Part shown: one piece after another, positions 61,303-64,000 of the stretch
Layout: the number at the start of each line of letters is the position of its first letter
How positions within the stretch are numbered: the stretch's first letter is position 1
NCBI GenBank assembly: GCA_964609695.1
Contig: CAZSSP010000003.1
Location: 62,001 to 126,000, forward strand
DNA: 64,000 bases
Source: JAGNHS01 sp964609695
GTDB taxonomy: Bacteria; Bdellovibrionota; UBA2428
Direction: 5' to 3'
Position numbers and translations under genes: made by a program
The notes under the pieces: model-generated
Databases searched by the model: none
Seen by the model: the letters and a program-made list of their open reading frames with translations, nothing else
Told to the model about the DNA's origin: nothing

Positions 61303-62256
61303 TTAATCGATATTTTGCCATTCTCCAGCAGATAAATAATGAGCGAGTTTTCCAGTGATTTGTGGTGGGAGGCTTTCCGCTTTAATCTCGCCAGATTGTG
61401 TTCGCATTCCAGAGTACATTAAGCAATGTTCAAGCTCTCGAATGTTTCCAGGCCAATTATGATTGAGCATGAGCTCAAAACTTTCAGAGGATATTTCTCT
61501 GGCTGTTATTCCATTAACTTTTTCAATTTTTTTCTGAAGACCGCTGATGAGCATGGGTAAATCTTCTTTGCGATGTCTTAGGGCAGGAATGTAAATTGGG
61601 CAAATGTTGAGTCGATAGTAGAGATCTTTTCGGAATCGCCCCGAATCTATGAGAAATTCTAAAGGAAGGTTGCTGGCGGCGACGACTCGACATTCGATGA
61701 TGGCGCATTGTTTTGATCCTAATCTGTCGATTTCTTTGTTTTGTAAGACACGTAGAAGTTTTGCTTGAACATTAAGTGAAAGATTTTGAATTTCATCTAA
61801 AAACAAAAGTCCCTTTCGAGAGCTTTCAAATTTTCCATATTGTCGGTCGCGAGCAGAGGTGAAGGCTCCTCTTTCGTGTCCAAATAAAATGGATTCAGCA
61901 AGACTTTCGGGAATGGCCGCGCAATTGACTGCGGTGAAGGGTGCTTCAATTTCATTATATCGATATTTGGCCAAATGCTGTCTATAAATAGTTTTGGCTA
62001 TCATTTCTTTTCCAGAGCCAGTCTCTCCGATGACAAGTACAGTGAGCTCAGATTCTTGAGCCAGTTTTAAATCTTCTTTGAGTTTTTGCATGAGAGGGCT
62101 GATACCCCAAAACCAAGAGTTTTCTAGTTCTAGCTTTGTTTGAGCTTCGTTTGAATCTCTCAGCGTTCGAATGGAACTAAGATTTTTTCGTGGAAGTCCA
62201 TTTGGGAAAAAATAACTTTCCTGAGTTTCGGTTTTGTCTTCTATATTTTTTTTCAT
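61303..62256 (-). CDS. sigma54-dependent activator AAA+ protein lacking receiver and DNA-binding domains
   Basis: 317 residues. The AAA+ module holds Walker A GETGSGKE (77-84), the loop HERGAFTSA (GAFTGA with Gly to Ser, 130-135), Walker B GLLFLDEIQ (149-157) and NHNWPGNIRELEHCL. The first 50 residues are not a receiver domain, and the chain stops about 30 residues after the AAA+ lid, without the Fis-type helix-turn-helix normally present. It would remodel sigma54-RNA polymerase possibly from solution or through a partner. ATG 62256 has AAGGA at good spacing. Confidence 0.88.
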   Translation of the reverse strand: MKKNIEDKTETQESYFFPNGLPRKNLSSIRTLRDSNEAQTKLELENSWFWGISPLMQKLKEDLKLAQESELTVLVIGETGSGKEMIAKTIYRQHLAKYRYNEIEAPFTAVNCAAIPESLAESILFGHERGAFTSARDRQYGKFESSRKGLLFLDEIQNLSLNVQAKLLRVLQNKEIDRLGSKQCAIIECRVVAASNLPLEFLIDSGRFRKDLYYRLNICPIYIPALRHRKEDLPMLISGLQKKIEKVNGITAREISSESFELMLNHNWPGNIRELEHCLMYSGMRTQSGEIKAESLPPQITGKLAHYLSAGEWQNID

Positions 62257-62300
62257 AAAGTTCCTTTCAATTTCCACTTAGGGTGGAAAGAGTCGGGCCT

Positions 62301-62320
62301 TTAGCAAATTAGATGCCAAA
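62301..62320 (-). promoter_or_regulatory. sigma54-type promoter of the activator gene
   Basis: On the minus strand TTTGGCATCTAATTTGCTAA holds TGGCAT (one mismatch to TGGCAC) and a perfect TTGCT, with GG (62317-62316) and GC (62305-62304) exactly 10 bases apart. The predicted start is about 36 bases before the activator ATG at 62256. Confidence 0.6.
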
Positions 62321-62495
62321 AATTCATTTTTTTAATTTTCAGTAACTTAGAAGCTTTTTAAATTGAGGAGCCTCATCAAAAATCATAGAGATTCCGATTT
62401 TCTGGACTTTCTATGCTAAAATAGGGCCTGTTGGGGTTTCGAAAGAATTCTGACTAAATTTTTTATTCTTAAGGACGGCAACCGGGTTTAACGCA

Positions 62496-62741
62496 GTGAA
62501 TAAGACGGGAAGAAAGAAGATATCAACAACTGTTTACCTCACAGAAGAGCAGGTAGATGCGTTGAAAGAACTTCATCAGCGCACACGTGTCCCCATCGCA
62601 GAATACATTCGATTGGGAATTGATATGGTTTTAAAGCAACATAGAGAAAGTCTTCCTGGACAAATCTCTCTCTTTGAGGGATTGGAAGAGGAGCTGGATT
62701 CAGCGGACAAGGCCGATGACGACTCCGAACAAGATTCTTAG
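62496..62741 (+). CDS. ribbon-helix-helix domain protein
   Basis: 81 residues. KKISTTVYLTEEQVDALKEL followed by TRVPIAEYIRLGIDMVL is a ribbon-helix-helix fold of the CopG/MetJ-like type: a beta strand and two helices. The last 25 residues are acidic. It may bind DNA as a dimer; the target is unknown. GTG 62496 has no obvious ribosome-binding site. The 218 bases before it hold no other gene besides the activator's minus-strand promoter. Its end overlaps lepA by 26 bases. Confidence 0.78.
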   Translation: MNKTGRKKISTTVYLTEEQVDALKELHQRTRVPIAEYIRLGIDMVLKQHRESLPGQISLFEGLEEELDSADKADDDSEQDS

Positions 62742-64000
62742 AAATTTTTCAATTATTGCCCATATCGATCATGGCAAATCGACGTTGGCCGATCGGATTA
62801 TTGAATGCACGGGCGCGATCACAAAACGTGAAATGCAAAGCCAGGTACTCGATAATATGGACATCGAGCGTGAGCGCGGAATTACAATTAAAGCTCAAAC
62901 CATTCGTCTCAATTATAAAGCCAAGGATGGAAACAATTACGTTCTTAATTTGATCGATACTCCCGGACACGTAGACTTCACTTATGAGGTGTCTCGCTCC
63001 TTGGCTGCTTGTGAGGGCGCTGTTCTTGTTATTGATGCCTCTCAAGGTGTTGAGGCTCAAACATTGGCTAATCTCTATTTAGCATTAGACAATGATTTAG
63101 ATATTATTCCTGTTATTAATAAAATCGATCTTCCTTCTGCGGATGTTGATGGCGTTAAAAAGCAAATTGAAGACGTTATTGGACTTCCAGGTGATGATGC
63201 TATTCCGGCTTCCGCTAAAGAAGGTATTGGTATCAGTGATATTCTTGAGGCGGTTGTTAATAAAATCCCATCTCCTCAAGGTGAACTCTCTCACCCGCTT
63301 CAAGCTTTGATAATGGATTCTTGGTACGACAATTATCAGGGAACCGTCATGTTGATTCGTATTATGGAAGGCACCCTCCGTAAGGGTGATCGCCTTCAAA
63401 TGATGTACATGAATAAAATGTTGCGCTCTGAAGATAAGGAACCACGTTTTTATCAGGTGATTCGAATGGGATACATCACTCCAAAATATATTGATATTGA
63501 GGAGGCAGGTCCTGGGGAGGTTATATTCTTAATTTGTGGTATTAAAACTGTTCGTGACACTCGAATAGGTGACACCATCACGCATTGGCATGAGCAAAGC
63601 ACTGAAAATTATTTGCCTCCTGTGGCCACTGAGCCCTTAGAAGGTTTTAAAGAAGTTAAACCAGTCGTGTTCTCTGGGATTTTTCCTACTGATGGAAAAG
63701 ATTATCCCAATTTAAAAGACGCACTTGAAAAGTTATATCTCAATGATTCGGCATTAACATTTGAGCCCGAATCTTCGGCGGCTTTAGGTTTTGGATTCCG
63801 TTGTGGATATTTAGGTTTGCTCCATATGGAGATTGTTCAAGAGAGATTAGAGCGAGAATATAATCTTAATCTGATTTCTACGGCTCCTGGTGTGAAATAT
63901 CGGGTCACTAAAACTGATGGAAGTGTATTTGAGATTGATAATCCCGCTTTGCTTCCAGCTCCTCATATGATTGAAAAAGTTGAAGAGCCATATATAGTGG
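62716..64000 (+). CDS. lepA: elongation factor 4 LepA (partial, 3' end outside window)
   Basis: The first 428 codons of a translational GTPase run off the right edge. G1 is AHIDHGKST, switch I RERGITIKAQT, G3 DTPGHVDFTYE, and G4 NKIDLPSAD. SSAALGFGFRCGYLGLLHME is the LepA-specific stretch in the EF-G III-like domain. LepA back-translocates or remodels ribosomes under stress. The ATG at 62716 with AAGG close upstream starts inside the ribbon-helix-helix gene. The gene continues past the window. Confidence 0.96.
   Translation, partial: MTTPNKILRNFSIIAHIDHGKSTLADRIIECTGAITKREMQSQVLDNMDIERERGITIKAQTIRLNYKAKDGNNYVLNLIDTPGHVDFTYEVSRSLAACEGAVLVIDASQGVEAQTLANLYLALDNDLDIIPVINKIDLPSADVDGVKKQIEDVIGLPGDDAIPASAKEGIGISDILEAVVNKIPSPQGELSHPLQALIMDSWYDNYQGTVMLIRIMEGTLRKGDRLQMMYMNKMLRSEDKEPRFYQVIRMGYITPKYIDIEEAGPGEVIFLICGIKTVRDTRIGDTITHWHEQSTENYLPPVATEPLEGFKEVKPVVFSGIFPTDGKDYPNLKDALEKLYLNDSALTFEPESSAALGFGFRCGYLGLLHMEIVQERLEREYNLNLISTAPGVKYRVTKTDGSVFEIDNPALLPAPHMIEKVEEPYIV

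Noticed and set aside
62278..62495. Possible small gene in the 218-base gap before the ribbon-helix-helix gene
   Set aside because: Only an 18-codon frame from a TTG without ribosome-binding site is present; nothing beyond the activator's minus-strand promoter was seen.

Overview
The window is AT-rich bacterial DNA from a Gram-negative organism. It carries a large O-antigen or surface-polysaccharide locus, an LpoA-like outer-membrane lipoprotein, a DnaK operon, Lon, Flp/Tad-type pilus genes and sigma54-type regulation. Gene content and architecture recall the Bdellovibrionota (former Deltaproteobacteria). That placement is an inference from gene content, not a phylogenetic result. No tRNA, rRNA, insertion sequence, integrase or CRISPR array is visible. 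Coding density is very high, and many neighbouring genes overlap by 4 to 30 bases.

Positions 1-40313 are a polysaccharide locus of several head-to-tail blocks. Block 1 (3822-11456, +) holds a membrane GT-C-like protein, an LhgO-like flavoenzyme, a heptose-phosphate kinase, a nucleotidyltransferase, a C-methyltransferase and two SDR enzymes; a GMD-like dehydratase faces it (11453-12481, -). Block 2 (12595-18318, +) has a GT4 enzyme, an SDR epimerase, a polyprenyl-phosphate sugar synthase coupled to a GT-C-like protein, and a methyltransferase. Block 3 (18315-26334, -) runs gmd, transaldolase, SIS isomerase, methyltransferase, a second polyprenyl-phosphate sugar synthase and two GT-C-like proteins. 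Block 4 (26422-33048) holds the GDP-L-fucose synthase, four glycosyltransferases and a DegT aminotransferase. Block 5 (33057-38293, -) runs manC, a Gfo/Idh/MocA oxidoreductase, DUF1304, MBOAT, SGNH and a 37-residue membrane peptide. A PfkB kinase and an SDR close the locus. Together the genes predict GDP-mannose, GDP-fucose and a GDP-heptose route in which a transaldolase may supply sedoheptulose 7-phosphate. Donor use is predicted to be partly cytoplasmic (GT2/GT4) and partly through lipid-linked sugars used by membrane GT-C enzymes.

Positions 40334-57683 are mostly housekeeping: a two-domain M16 protease, hemW-grpE-dnaK-dnaJ with a sigma32-like promoter inside the end of hemW, an LpoA-like lipoprotein, lon preceded by a 19-bp palindrome, a small second sugar cluster (two GT2 enzymes and UDP-glucuronate decarboxylase opposite a flippase-like membrane protein), and recO.

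Positions 57701-64000 hold a DUF192 protein and a compact six-gene minus-strand operon with Flp-like pilin, TadE-like and SAF/CpaB-like proteins plus three unrecognised proteins, one only 40 residues long. A SPOR protein follows, then an unusual sigma54 activator with neither receiver nor DNA-binding domain, a ribbon-helix-helix protein and the start of lepA. Good sigma54-type promoters lie before both the pilin operon and the activator gene. The most notable signals are this small sigma54-pilus circuit, a family of three membrane proteins sharing a DFRxD signature (two of them coupled to lipid-linked sugar synthases), and the heptose pathway with its branch towards an unusual modified heptose.
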